The notes beneath the pieces are model-generated. The model was not told the DNA's origin. It searched no databases and saw only the letters and a program-made list of their open reading frames with translations. A program made the translations under genes and the position numbers. Of a DNA stretch of 64,000 nucleotides, positions 10,476-22,803 are shown one piece after another; the first letter of the stretch is position 1, and each line of letters starts with the position of its first letter. Origin of the DNA: Cryptomeria japonica (taxonomy: Eukaryota; Streptophyta; Pinopsida; Cupressales; Cupressaceae); NCBI RefSeq assembly GCF_030272615.1, contig NC_081411.1, positions 42,955,140-43,019,139 of the forward strand. Reading direction: 5' to 3'.

Positions 10476-11987
10476 TGATGAATAATGATGAACAGTTAGT
10501 ACCAAACTGGTACTGAGAGGGGGGGTGAATTAGTATAGACAAAAAACTTTCCCTGAACCAGTTTGACTGCAAACACTGCAGTTAACTGGTAAACAGTAAC
10601 ACTAATCTAAGTCAAAGCACTACCAATAAAACATAGTGAGAATGTGAAAGACATAAATCGGTAACTCTTATCTCTCCACACAACCTAATATCTCATTTCC
10701 ACTTCACCCTTAAGCTTAAGCAAGTAATACATCAGAAATACTTAAGATCATTGAATCAAATAGCATTACCACTTAACATAAAACACTAAACCATCACATG
10801 AAAAGAATCACACATGACACACTGATTTTTCATGTGGAAACCCAACTAGGAAAAACCATGGTGGGGATGAATACCCACAAGATGTTCTTTGAGCTCTTCT
10901 GAAGTGCACTCTATTAGGATCCTAGTCTGGTTAAAGACTTTTACAATAGGTTCTTCTATGAACCGATCCTGCTAGGGATCACCCGGTTAAGGGATGGCTA
11001 AATACTCGATTAAAGGTTTGAACCCTATTAAAGGTTACCTCACAAGAGGATTTGAAGAGCTCATTGAATTGAGTCACCCCGTTAAAGGATTTACACAAAA
11101 GCCTGTTAAAGCTACCCGGTTAAGGGATTTTCCAACTGCTGAAATGGTTAGAAGTCAATAGGTAATACACTGATCTGATAACAACACATAATGCCAAGGC
11201 AGGTCCTCGTTAGCTCCTTTGCTTTTGCAATCACACTTTGCAGGTATCAACACACTTCTCTGGTCTAGCAAGAATCAAGTATCTCTTCACTTGGATACAC
11301 ACATAACATTTTCCAACAACTTCAAAATGAAAAGCATCATTGACCTTATAGGAAATAGATAGGTCGGTAGCATAAACCCTAAACCCTAAACATTTAGATT
11401 TAACAATTCAATCAGTTCAATCCTGACTATTAATTACACTGCATTGAATACAACAGTCTTGAACAGATCTCAAGGCGTTCTCTAACATTCATTCTTTGCC
11501 ACTTTAGGAAGCTGATAACCCATCACGCGCTCTCCACTGTTTACAAAGACTTCACACATTCTCGAGGTAGATAGGATCAATCTTCTTCATGCAAGATCCT
11601 CAAGGAAATCCTTCACGTGCACAAGGTTGACGTGGTAACATGATCTGATCTTCATTACAATGCTAACTCATCACAAGATGTCATTGGTTGAATCACACAG
11701 ACTTGGAATGCATCAACCGAAAACCCTGAAGCTGAGACTACCAACTGATAGTCATGCCAAATGAAACCCCGATACAAAACTTCCCATATACCGGTTCTCA
11801 TTCCAACATACCGGTTCACCTTGAACAAACATACCACTTCACTTTTTCACATATACTGGTTCACATCATCAGACCGATTCTCTTGTCAGTTTGCTTACTT
11901 TAATATGTTGGTTCATACATTAGCATATTGACATTAATGACAACATACAATATCATCATGTCATCAAGCTCTGCACATATGCCAATA
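10476..11987 (-). repeat. 5' LTR of the copia element
   Basis: It pairs with 4600-6110. The outer end reads TATTGGCATATG, one transition from the other copy. The duplication GTTAC follows at 11988-11992. Confidence 0.92.
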
Positions 11988-12089
11988 GTTACAGAGCGTT
12001 GTCTTTTCACAGACAGAGAGGTCTTCTAGTAAAAACTAGAACTGTAATAAAACATAAAACAAACAACTAAATCTATCAAATGTGACTAA

Positions 12090-12745
12090 CCTACTAATCA
12101 AATGCGAATTGATATCATATCAAATGCGACATGATGAACCATCAATTGTGAATTACTATGTAAGCAATTGTGACATGATGACTAATCAATTGCGATATGA
12201 TGTGATAGCAATTGCGACTTCTTTTTTTTTTTTTTTGAAAAAAAACATCAAACTTTTAAGAGAAAAACGTAAGGAAAAGACAAAAGATAGAAGAGTTATT
12301 CTGCAATGATGTCGTTCCACACTACGCGAGCCAACACATCGATTTCGTCAAAGAACTTGTACTTGGTTAAAAAGTGATGGATGGTTCTGTGATACTAAGC
12401 GATCTCTCTTTCTTCGATCTCACGGAGCTCCTTTTCAGCCTTTAGAAGTCTCAGATAAGCTTTTTGTTGTCTCTTTTTTTTTTTTTTGCCTTCCTTGCAC
12501 CTGAAATTCGGAATCTCACCTTTCATGCCATTGAATTAGATACATTTTATATGTAGAAATCAAATTTTTCAGAATTTGATAAAATTTCAAGGTTAGATGC
12601 GCAATACAAAATCATGCAAAAATGACACAAGAATTTTTTAATTATCAATCTTTTAGGGAAATTGTGATCTATTTAGGAAATTGCAACATCCAGTCTGATC
12701 AATTGCGACATGATGTCAAAGCAATTGCGACATCCAATTTCCTGT
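12090..12745 (-). repeat. short-motif repeats (caattgcgacatgatg) in the leader of element A
   Basis: Two clusters (12090-12210 and 12660-12745) hold about ten variants of caattgcgacatgatg. They differ mostly by C/T changes. Between them lie two poly-T runs (12220-12236, 12473-12488). The position matches that of the cagacgc array in element 1. Confidence 0.65.
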
Positions 12746-12798
12746 GTCCGTACGGATCTACAAAACATGTCAAAAACAAAAATGAAAGGTCAGAGTGT

Positions 12799-12816
12799 TT
12801 CACGTCGAGTTCACGA
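12799..12816 (-). promoter_or_regulatory. degraded primer-binding site of element A
   Basis: The minus strand reads TCGTGAACTCGACGTGAA. It differs by two transitions from TGGTGAACCCGACGTGAA, the site of element D at 26575, and has the same spacing to the LTR end. Confidence 0.6.
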
Positions 12817-12818
12817 AA

Positions 12819-13884
12819 TGTTTTCAATAATTGCATAAATCAGATTATAAAAGAATGAATCACAACTCTAAATCCAATTACTACTCCTTAATAACAATAG
12901 AATAAAGGTAATTATCAATTGAATTGAAATGATCTATCTAAGACTCCCTCAATTGACGTAGCATGGCTTCCATTGCTCTTCTCCAATTTGCGTGGTTGAT
13001 GGCTCTCAGGTATTGCACCAATTTCTTGCATACAAATGTTTTGAAGACTATGATTCTAGACAGAATTGAGGAAAGAGGTTGAATTTATAGATTTTTAGCA
13101 CAAAGGGGGTGAGAAATTGAACTCAAGTGTTGATTGATAGATAACTGAAATTGATTGATCAGTGAACTCAATTGATTGATTTGTTAACTGAATTGATTGA
13201 GAAGTGAATTGAATAGATTGGGGAGATGACTGAATTGATTGATTAGAAGACTGAATTGATTTTGAGTTAAAAAGGATGATTGATGTATTAATTAAGTTAG
13301 CTGATTAGACAACTGATTTGATCAATCAGTTCTGATTTTAGCATGTATTGTAGGAATTTGAAATTGAATTTGATTTTCATTTTCAATTTGGATTTGAATT
13401 AAGACTTTCGAATGCTAAAATGCACATGAAATTAACTGAAATTCAGATTTGGGGGAAAAAGTGAATTTGATGATATGAAATTAGATGAAATTAGATGAAA
13501 TTAAATGAAATTCGAATTTGGGGAAACATGAAATGAAATTAGATGGAATTAATTGGAATTATAATTTGGGGATTTGGAGGAATAAGTTAATTAATTTAAA
13601 TAATTTAAATAAAATTATTTAAACTTAGGAAATAGAATTAATTAAATAATAAAGATTATTTAACTAAGGAAAATGTCATAATTAATTAAATAATTGATAT
13701 TTAATTAATAATTGAGATATGGTTAATTGATTAAAAATATTTGAGAATAGAACTAGAATAATTAGAAGTGTTGAAGGGCGATGATTAGAAGAAATAGTTA
13801 GTTTAATCAAATAATTAAAGAATTACTTAATTAAATAAACAAATAATTAGTGTAGAATTAATGAGACATTTCTAAGTGTCTACA
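12819..13884 (-). repeat. LTR of element A
   Basis: This is about 1.07 kb. Inside it (13120-13340) a loose repeat of aactgaattgattga occurs at least eight times, and 13480-13560 repeats gaaattagat. The AT-rich start (13590-13860) resembles the LTR of element 1. There is no second copy in the window. Confidence 0.6.
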
Positions 13885-14900
13885 TGATGGTCACATTTAA
13901 TGTTGATGATTGTAGAACAAACAATATTTTTTTTGCAACTCAAAAAGATTTAAATTTTCAATCAATAGGAAATAAAAGCTAATGTGCAGATGAAATTACT
14001 GAAGATAGATATCTAAACACAAAGAATAATATCTCAAGATGGAAAGGATGCAATTAATAATGGCAGCCATGAGTATGTGGGGTAGATGTAGAAGATCAAA
14101 TCTTTGTGTACCTCAAGAAGAGAATTCAATTAAGACCTTGGCAGGGGAATCCCATGTGTAAAATACTATCAAAACATGCTTTAAAGAAAAAATTGAATTT
14201 TTGATGGTGTATGTGTGCTGAATAGTAGAATGCAGAAAAGAAAAATAAAAAGAAACATAAAGAATGAAAGAGAGAAGGAAACACAAAGAGTGTGTATTAA
14301 GTGTATACCAAAGGTAGGGAAGACAAAAAAAAATACACACAGAGTGAAGCAAAGACAGACGACAAAGAAAAAAGAGTTTAGAGTAGGAAGATGAGAGTTG
14401 AGAGCTGAGGACAGAGGACAAAGGACAAAGAACAAAGGGTTGAGAGTAGAGAGTTGAGACCAAAGAGTAGAGAGTTGAGTTAGAGAAAATTTGAGTCAAT
14501 CTCAAGTTCAAAAAACAATTGTATGTTGCAAAACACCATTTGTAACAAGGTAGTTAAACTGTATTTGTAATTTAACTTTATTGTAAATCATTTGAGTGGA
14601 TGCTCAGAACAAGGGTTGGTGCTCCTTTGGGTTGGCGCCCATAAACATTGTAATTAAAGTATTTTTATTGTGGGTTAATTAAAGTAGTAGACTCTAGCAG
14701 CATTTCTCATAGAGGTTTTTCCCCATTGTGGGTTTTCCTCGTAAATATGGTGTTATGTGTATGCCTTGTGTGTGAATGTGTTTAATATCTCTACTTTGAT
14801 TCTCTTGATTTCAATTATTAGTGCTTTGTTTAATTAGTAGTTCAAGTTTTTATTACCACTAGTTCACCCCCCCTCTCAATGGTCCATTTGTGTTCTTTCA
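13885..14900 (+). mobile_element. copia-type LTR fragment or solo LTR, plus strand
   Basis: The right end shows R-U5 features of large plant copia LTRs: ttccccattgtgggttttcc, then agttcaccccccctctcaat and a final ttctttca at 14900. The left limit is uncertain; the sequence directly abuts element A at 13885. No internal domains follow, so it is a solo LTR or a truncated end. A 132-codon minus-strand frame at 14113-14511 is low-complexity and not believed. Confidence 0.5.
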
Positions 14901-17592
14901 AGATCTAGATCTTGATCAAATCCTAACGTTTTCAGATATACCTCTTCTTTCCCTTTGATTTGATTTGATTTGATTCAATTGATAATGCTGAAATTAGGGT
15001 AAATATACTGAAATTGAAGCAAATATGCATAAACAATGAGCTACAACCATCAGACAAAACCACAAACCTAGAATTGAACAATATGTGAATGTTCAAATAT
15101 GTTCCCAAAAGGTCACCCTAAATTCTCAGGACTAGAGTGTCGTTCCTCTAGTCCTCCACACTTTTTTCCATCCAAAGGGGAACCTATTCATCTCTATAAA
15201 TAATGATAATTCTGAGAATTGTAGCTATATACCTGTTCTTGCACACAATAGAGAAGGGAAAAGGGTTGGGAATAGGGGTTTGCCTTACATCAAACCCCAA
15301 TTTTGGAATAAAAATCAAATATAATTGAAGTGTTGTAATGAAGATTATTTCCTTCTAAGGGAAATGTTGAAAATGCTTGAAACACTAACGATATACCTTT
15401 TTATGAACTTCAGTAAAGACGACGATGAGCAGGAGCGGGAGTGCGGGAGCTAGGGTTTCAACTGTGGCTAAGGAAGGGGAGGAATTAGACGACGATGAGG
15501 ACAATTGCTTGGGAGCCTTGGCTATGGGTATCACTATCTGGCTTGACCTGGATGATTCACGATGCCCCCTTCACTCCCTCTTTCTGGTGGATCGGCTTCT
15601 GGGGTCTCTCGCTAAGGTGGTTGTTTGGGTTGCTACTACTGCGGGCTTAGTGGCTCAGAACCAGTGGGGATTTCTTCTGGTAGCTCTCTTCCTCTCATGT
15701 CTACTGGGTTGGCCTTGTTAGGCCGTTTTGCTCTACTTTGGCTTGTGTCCCTGCTTTACTCCCTTTCCCCTGTTGGGTCAAAGGATTTTATGCTTGCAAT
15801 GCTTCTTTTTTCATTTTCCTCCTCTTGGGCTAGGATTTGTGGAGCTCTTTTGATGCCCTTTGGGTGGAAATGCCTAGGTTTTGGGGAATTTCTCAGCACC
15901 CTTCCTCTCTTTATGTGCCTGTTAAGAAGGTTTTATCTCCTATAGAGGTGGAGATATCTTTTGCGGAAGGAGTTGGATGCTCTTGTTCTAAGGCGGCTTT
16001 GCTGGGCATAAGTTGTTCTGGTTTTGGGCTGCAGTTGGTGTGATCGATCCTTCTAAAGAAACTTTGTTCTCTCCCTATTGAGGTGGGGGTTGTTTCTTTG
16101 CTATTGGAGTTTGGTTACACTTTTGGTGGTCATGTTTCTTCTATGCAGGCCCTCGGTGCTTCCACTGTTGGTTTCCTTTTGAGGGTTTTTTCTCTTACTA
16201 CCCACTCCCATGGAACTCTTCTTGAGGCATTGTGCCCTTCTATGGAGGTGGAGTGGTTGCTTGGTGTTTGGGTGGTTAAGGGGATTTTTGGTGCCTCCTC
16301 TCCTAGTTTGGAGGACCTTTCTCTTGAGGCTGGTGATTATTTGGTTGCTGGATCTTTTCTCTCAAGCTCTTTTCTATCTTGTCTTATTAAGGTGGAGAGT
16401 GTGGTGGTGCTTGTTTGGATGGATGCTTTCTAGATCGGGCCTCTATTTCAGCTCAAGGTGGTTGAGGGTACCACTTCAAAACCCTTTGAAATGGTTATGG
16501 TAGCCATTTCAAAAGCCAGTTTTAAGATTAGGGAAGCCTTTCAAAATCCCTTTATCTCTAGGGATCTTGTTTTATTTGCCCTGTCTTTTCTTATCTAGCT
16601 GGTTGCTGATAGTTTTCAAGGGCCCAGTCCAGATTGTGGTTGTTTTTGGTTATGGGCTAGTCATGATTTTTGGTGTCTGAAGTCTCTGTCTCAGGTCAAG
16701 GGAGGCGGAAACATCCCTGTTGTTTGGCTGAGGGTGCATGCCAACCCTCATCATAGTTTGAATCTTTATCCTAGTTGGTGTAGCCAACTTGATTTATATT
16801 GATTATATCTTAAGTGTTTGGCTGGTTCTTCCTGCTGGTGTTTGTTGGCTTTTGCTGGCTTTTGTCGACTCCGCTTTGTGTGGGCTGCTGGTTTTCTTGG
16901 TTAATTTTCTTTGGCAGTGTTGTTCTTTTGGTTCCATATCCTTGTAAAATCTGAGGGTTTCGGGTCCCTCCAAAACCTATTGTAAGGGGTTTCGGGTCCC
17001 CTCAAAACCTGTTTTTCCCATAATCAAAAACGATATACCTTTTTATGAATTTTTGTTTGTCTTCACAAGGAATTAGGGTTTCATGTGGTGTTCATAAAAC
17101 ATAGAACATGAATGTCAACACCAATGCTTGAATCTTGACCTTAGTTCTACTCTAATGCTTGAAAGAAGACTGATTGCTTATTCACTTGAATTTGAATGAA
17201 TGCATGATTGATTGAATTTGTTAAGAGTGGATAGATATCAAAATGGGAGGGGTAGACCTCCTTTTATACTTTTCAATCAAAAAACAACTTAATTTTTGGA
17301 CATGAGACTGGGATCTAGGTTCCTATGCATTTTAAATGACCATTAAGAGGCCCCAGATTGGGAGGACCAAGGCGCCAATGCTCTAGTCCCTAAGGACTAG
17401 TGCACCAGCGGTCTGATCCTAACCAATCAAGGACTTGGAAAATTGTGGGAGGAAGTGTGCATGTTGAAAAAAATGAGTTTGGTGTAAGCTGTGAGCAGAA
17501 TCAATGCTCTGATTAGGCTTCGAGAGATGGGTGTTAAGGTGAGGGCTCAAATGAAGATAAAATTATAAAGGAGTACAATTTAAGATGCTACA
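14901..17592 (-). repeat. gypsy LTR related to element D (F), split by a LINE-like insertion
   Basis: On the minus strand it opens TGTAGCATCTTAAATTG at 17592, close to the element D LTR start TGTAGCGTCCTAAAATTG. It shares the ggcgcc/ggacca words and a short block around ggcaaacccct (about 15270-15290). Without the insertion at 15408-17028 it is about 1.07 kb, near the D LTR length. Its inner end and any internal region were not found. Confidence 0.5.
15408..17028 (+). mobile_element. LINE-like (non-LTR) insertion without recognisable RT
   Basis: A 21-bp direct repeat beginning aacgatatacct occurs at 15387-15407 and 17029-17049 and exactly flanks this piece. That length is typical of LINE or SINE target-primed insertion. 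The right end is A-rich (cataatcaaa) and is preceded by two copies of a gggtttcgggtccc-type segment. The insert is richer in G and T than its surroundings. Open frames (15425-15721, 15625-15945, 16083-16433) give hydrophobic proteins with no domain I know. No RT or endonuclease was seen, so it is a non-autonomous or truncated copy. Confidence 0.7.
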
Positions 17593-18905
17593 CACATATC
17601 CTTATATTGAAAAACATCCAAAAACAACATTGACTTGAATAAGAGTGCCATGGCCAAGGAAATGGCATCCTAGTCATCATCATCATCATCCTATAACATT
17701 ATACTTCCATCATTAACATATCAACACCTCATAGTGAATGATATTAGACACCAAGAAGGTGGATATCCACAACCCAAAGCAACTAAAACCATCAACCATT
17801 TGTAACAGCTTCCTCAATCATGACAACAACCTCAACAAACCATAGCAACATAACCTCCACAATATCAATGAGCACAACATAATCTCCACATAATACCAAC
17901 AATCTCCACAACATCAATGACCATTGTTGTCATAAAAGTTTGCACCCTTGTTGAACACTAATGCTCAACAACCTTGTGAAACATTGAAACAACCTCCAAG
18001 TGTAGGACCTTACGCATGTGAGGTTGAATATCCAGAGAAGGTTGGCTTCCTTTCCAATCAAGGTGTAGTGTTGGACCAACCCAACACTTGTAAAACCTAC
18101 TCCTAAGCCTATTCTACCACTTGTAGAGGGAAAGGGAGTAGGATTGTTGAAAGGGAAATAAGAGGTGATGCACTAAGATTGAATTGATCTTTCCCCTACC
18201 TATGATTGCACAAGACATCAATGAAGCAACCCAAAGCATATATAGGTTCCTATCCTTAATCAGTCCCTAAGATGCATATGAGATCATAAATTAATAAAGT
18301 ATTGGGAGGGATTGAAACATCCATAGACAATACTCGCAATAAAAATTGATACAAAATATAAATCAAAAGAAGAACAAATTAAGAACACATTCATCACAGA
18401 GGCAAGATAGCTTGCACAAGGTAAATGAGCTTAGAAAGAGGTAAAATAGTTGACTTTATTGATGTAAAGGCAAAGTATATTAAAGTTATAGAAGAGACTT
18501 CTATAAGAGAAAATGAAAAAGGACCCCTTGAATATGTTACAAAATTTCCTTTATAGACAAGGTATAACTTTGGTTTACATCAAGTCCAAAACCCTAATTG
18601 ACAAGGGTTAGGTTACAAAAAAAAAAAGAAATCAGATTGGATCTGATTGTTGTGTCTGAAAGTATCCTATAGAGCTGGGGATGGGACCTGGGATGCGTTC
18701 GCACTTCGAAAAATTGACAATCTCTCAAAAATCAAGGAAGCTTTGCATTTGGATGGCATCTAATGTCCTCTATTAGACTCAAAAGTCTTCCTTGTGCCAT
18801 AAATGTGCATGGGTGGCCCTAGGAAACATCTATAAAGTCTAGCAAGAGTAATGACAATCATTCTACATTGATTAGGCTGGTTGGAACACAATCAAATTAG
18901 ATTTG

Positions 18906-18997
18906 GCGTATCATCGAGAACTACATTCAATTTTGACTTGATAGGTTGGTAGCGTATCATCGAGAACTACATTCAATTTTGACCTGATAGGTTGGTA
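18906..18997. repeat. 46-bp tandem duplication
   Basis: Two adjacent copies start gcgtatcatcgagaactac and end gataggttggta; they differ at one position. Confidence 0.85.
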
Positions 18998-19269
18998 ACC
19001 ACCATGACAACTATTTGAAACCTAATGTTCATCCGCATATTTGAATCTTGCCCGTTGGATCTTCCTTTTGCATGCAAAAGAATAGTTGAGATTCACCAAA
19101 AAAACCCCTTAGAAAGATGCCCAACGATCAAATAAAACACAACCGCCAGTCTTGCCCCAAGTGAAAATTAGATGGCCATTGTTTGTTTGTGAACAATTGT
19201 TGATCCTGCCATCTAAGATGAACCCATCATCTCACTAACAAGACTGGACACATGTAAAGATCTCGCAGG

Positions 19270-19640
19270 ATCATAGGTTAACCCAAAATAATTACATAAA
19301 AGTCATGATGATGTGACTTAACATTGTTTTAACCATCAACGACCAATTACATAGAAGTCATGATGATGTGACTTGACATTTTTTTTAATCGTCAATGGCC
19401 AATCATAGAATCACAACCTAGAATAGCACGTCCTTGGCCATTGCAATGATGCAACTTGACATCCGATGGTAACCCTTAACGGTCCATCACAACATCGCAA
19501 GGTTAATCGATTGTTCACCTTGACCATTGCAATCCTACAATCTAACATCTGACCTAACCTTCGATGGCTCATTTCAGCACCGCAAGATTAACCGACAATT
19601 CACCTTAACCGTTGCAACCATGTGATCCTACATCTGATGT
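19270..19640. repeat. diverged tandem repeats of about 70-90 bp
   Basis: Two copies of a unit with gtcatgatgatgtgactt (near 19300 and 19360) are followed by two units sharing gcaaggttaatcgat/gcaagattaaccgac and ttcaccttgacc/ttcaccttaacc. Confidence 0.6.
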
Positions 19641-20449
19641 AACAATTCTCATTGATAGCGAATAGAGCAGGGTTATGGGATGAATAAGGGACACTCCAAC
19701 CGGTGGCACTAAAGTGATATGATTGCCTGAGCTAGTTAACAACAAATTAGAACAAGGCCGAAAAAGACTAAGGTGAACAATGCCTTATGGGTTTAGGGTT
19801 AAAGCCTTGGGAAGGTATGCAGGGTTTTAGCCATTAAGCTATCTTAGATCGATTTTTTTCATGGCTAAGGTTGACACAAAAAATGTCAACAACCACATCA
19901 ACATCAGTACTCATCAAGGACAAAACATATTAACAAGCATCAGGTAGACATCAATGACAACACCTATTTCCAACATGACATTGCTAGCTTGCCTATCAAG
20001 AGCTCATTATTTGTCATTCATGGTGGTACAATTTTAGGTGTAATCATACTTGGGTAGCAACATAATGGCTTACTTATTTGTGTCCCTACATTGGGTGGCA
20101 AGAATAGTTTTCAATAATTCCTCCTTTCCAACGATCCACTTTCACTTTGTTAAAGTTGCACCTTTTATAACTTGATGTCCTTTCTTGCATAGAATTTCCC
20201 TTCATGTGAATACTCTCCTTGCTCGGACATGTGTTTTCCTTGATTATGACCTCTTCCTTGTTTGAAATGGTGTCTCTTTTATGAATGATCTCTCCGTAAT
20301 GATAGAAAATGTGCAATCCTTCACTAAGAATCCACTTTTTCTAGACAATAGGGAAGGTGTATATTCTTGTTCTCCTTTCCCTCTCTTATTTTTAAAAGAT
20401 GTCATCTTTATTAAAGATCTCCTTTCTTTTTCAAGGTAGATATCTTTAG

Positions 20450-22195
20450 TGGTGCAGTCATGATTAGGAGGGACCTCAATGAGATCTATCTGGATCATGC
20501 AGCAAGAATAAAACACAACAGAAAAAAGACAAGATGATGGAGCCAATGCAGAACTGAATGATTTAGATCATGAAAACTGATTGCAAAAGGTCAGTAACAT
20601 CTGAACTGCAAGATTCGGCTCACTGGCTTGCTACATACATGCTTAATTACAGAATTGGTCAACTCTGGACCTCTAAATCTTAAGATATATCTTCTATGTT
20701 CTCTGGAATAAATTATGATACTTAATTATATTGATTTATATGCTCAAGAGATATTTGCGTCACCCCAAGAGGAATCAAACAACGATGAACATGATGAAAT
20801 GCGTAAAACCACTATGTCGGCCTCCACTAATGAAAATCCTTTGAAAAATCCAAAGGAAGAAGTTGTTAGCAATTGACACTCATTTGGTGGATACTGAAGC
20901 TTGATTATTGGTTTAGGGTTGTCATTGATGGAAAACTTTCATGAAGATTCGATCTGATAGCCATAATTCTTCTTAACTAGAAGTGGATGTGAACCAGTAA
21001 CCAGTTAACCGATATTTCTGAGATTAGGCAGAGCAGTTTTGATCCGGAAGCTTTTCGGTGATTGTGGTGTCATGAATCATGCATGAGATGATAAGGCCAA
21101 CATAGAAACATCATTTTACCATCATTTGGTTGATTCACATTTGTTTTTGGTGATCCGATCAAGCCGACTCCGTTCTACACGTTACATCTCAAAGTCGATT
21201 TGATAATTGACTATTTTGTGATTGTGGATATATAAGACCAATGCATGAGATATTTTTGTGTACTAAGGTGATGTGATATGAGCGAATTGAGATCAAGAAA
21301 CACTTTTGGTGCAGTTTCACTTGCACATTCTTGATCCGGTAGCTGACTGAGATAGAGAACAGAGCAGTGCATAGTCAGACACTTTGCACTTAACTGGAAC
21401 TCATCCAACCATAGTATGATGCTATTTTAGATTTTATTCATTGTAATCCATCTATATAAATGTTTTGTAAGGAAACGAGCCTTCTGGGGTTATATCACTC
21501 GTTATATTTGAGCAGTGAGCTATAGGAAGTGTACCTGAATGCATGTGCATTCCCCATTTTTGTAATATTGTTTGCTACTGGCCATAGTGGAATAATATTG
21601 TGGGTTCAAATCCCACCATGGTTTTTCCTATTTGGGTTTCCACATAAAAATCTTGGTGTTATGATTTTGTGGTTGATTGCCTTGAGTTTCTGCATTTCGG
21701 TTTCATGTTTATGCTTCTGGTGGTTTAAGAATAAAGCAAAAATTTGTGTACCGGTAGATCACTAATTCACCCCCCCCCCTCTCAGTGATCCTTGATTCCA
21801 ACATAAGTGCAGATCAATGGGAAGGTCGGCCACATGCCAAGGAACATAGGAATCAAAAAACTGGGGCTCTACAAGCTATGGAAAGGATCTGCAAGATTCA
21901 CCAATACCAAATAGGTCCAAGTGGCTCTGATGTTCAAAGCCATAAAATTGTCTTAGAATTTGGAAGAGTTAACTTGGTGGAAAAAGAGCCAAACGTCCCG
22001 TGGTTCAAGAATAAGGAAGATAATCATGATTACAAGAATAAGGAAGATAATCATGATTATAAAAAAAATTCAGCTCTGCAAGATCTGGTGAGAAAATGTA
22101 AGAAAATGCAAAAAGAAATGTTGAAACTGCAAAACTGAAAAGAAATGTTTTTGGTTGATGCAAGATTTCCAAGAACCAAGGATGATCCTGCATCA
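20450..22195 (-). repeat. 3' LTR of element B, containing a solo LTR
   Basis: The parts 20450-20863 and 21804-22195 together match the 778-bp LTR at 35550-36327. The minus-strand start is TGATGCAGG and the end TGCACCA. Confidence 0.88.
20864..21803 (+). mobile_element. solo copia LTR inside the LTR of element B
   Basis: The piece is 940 bp, begins TGTTAGCAATTGACAC and ends GATTCCAACA. The flanks are gaagt and taagt, a five-base duplication with one change. It has the C-run before the end (ttcacccccccccctctcag) seen in the copia LTRs at 4600 and 14850. It is absent from the other LTR of element B, which fixes its limits and shows that it arrived after B inserted. Confidence 0.88.
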
Positions 22196-22229
22196 AACAT
22201 CTGGGGTTGTTAAAAAAAGTGAGTCCCTC

Positions 22230-22749
22230 ACTTTGATGGGGTCGAAGAAAAACCAAGGTGGTCCACATCTGCCTAAGAAATCCAAGATGAATCTTCAATT
22301 GGTTTGTCATTCCATTTCACAAGATACTCCTTGTACTAGTTGCTCCGGGTACTACGCCCAATCCTACTATCCAAAATGTCTTCAATCCGATCTGGTTCCT
22401 TCCGAGGCAATTGCTTCTCCAAGTCTAAAATATTGACTTTACTGAATTCTGATTCATGATACTGATGTAGATTTGCAACATTGAATTTAGGTGATATACT
22501 CAAACTATTCGGTAGCTCCAATTCATATGCATTTTCGGAACTAAATTTTCTCAAGATCTTGCAAGGTCCAAACTTCTTCATCTGCAACTTGTTATAGGTT
22601 CTGACTGGAAATCTTTCTTTTCTCAGATACATCATCACTTCATCCCCAACTTCAAATTCCTTATGTCTTCTCTTCTCATCTGCTTTATCCTTATACTTGT
22701 TGTTCATATCCTCCAAATGTTGCTTAACTTGAATATGTAAGGCCTTCAT
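22230..22749 (-). mobile_element. integrase C-terminal and chromodomain-like part of element B
   Basis: The minus strand reads KFEVGDEVMMYLRKERFP-like sequence, the GPY/F-type motif KKFGPCKILRKF, ISPKFNVANLHQYHE, and IEDILDSRIGRSTRSN. A chromodomain-like YKEYLVKWNDKPIEDSSW follows. This arrangement marks plant chromoviruses, whose chromodomain steers integration towards particular chromatin. Confidence 0.82.
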
Positions 22750-22803
22750 ATGATCTACAAATTCCTTTGCTTCTGCACTCCTCTTGTCTTCATTACTTAT
22801 ATT

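Larger units (their letters stand above)
4600..11987 (-). mobile_element. complete-length Ty1/copia retrotransposon, coding region decayed
   Basis: Two direct repeats of about 1.5 kb (4600-6110 and 10476-11987) flank domains in copia order: gag, zinc knuckle, protease, integrase, reverse transcriptase, RNase H. The target duplication is GTTAC on both sides. The LTRs end in the C-rich stretch (CACCCCCCCTCTCAGTACC on the minus strand) typical of Maximus/SIRE-like copia elements. LTR divergence looks like roughly 5-7 percent by eye, suggesting millions of years at plant rates. The coding frame is interrupted several times, so the copy looks inactive. It inserted into the leader of element A. Confidence 0.92.
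11988..13884 (-). mobile_element. older gypsy-like element A, LTR and start of leader
   Basis: The LTR (12819-13884) opens TGTAGACACTTAGAAATG on the minus strand. A degraded primer-binding site follows at 12799-12816, then a leader that continues at 4599 past the copia insertion. Distances along the leader match element 1: about 400 bp from the short-motif array to the conserved block in both. The element is degraded and older than the two insertions inside it. Confidence 0.65.
17593..20449 (+). mobile_element. degraded interior of gypsy-like element E (left part)
   Basis: No intact frame is seen. Around 18000-18120 the plus strand reads GPYACEVEYPEKVGFLSNQG and DQPNTCKTYS, which looks like a gag or linker remnant. 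From 18200 to 20449 the sequence is non-coding, with local tandem duplications. It continues at 36333 on the far side of element B, to which it is joined by the TTTAG duplication. Assignment to one element is inferred from that continuity and from the 3' end at 37562. Confidence 0.45.

Noticed and set aside
14113-14511. 132-codon minus-strand frame rich in Ser, Leu and Phe
   Set aside because: Comes from a purine-rich low-complexity run (gagagttgaga-like); no domain or start context.
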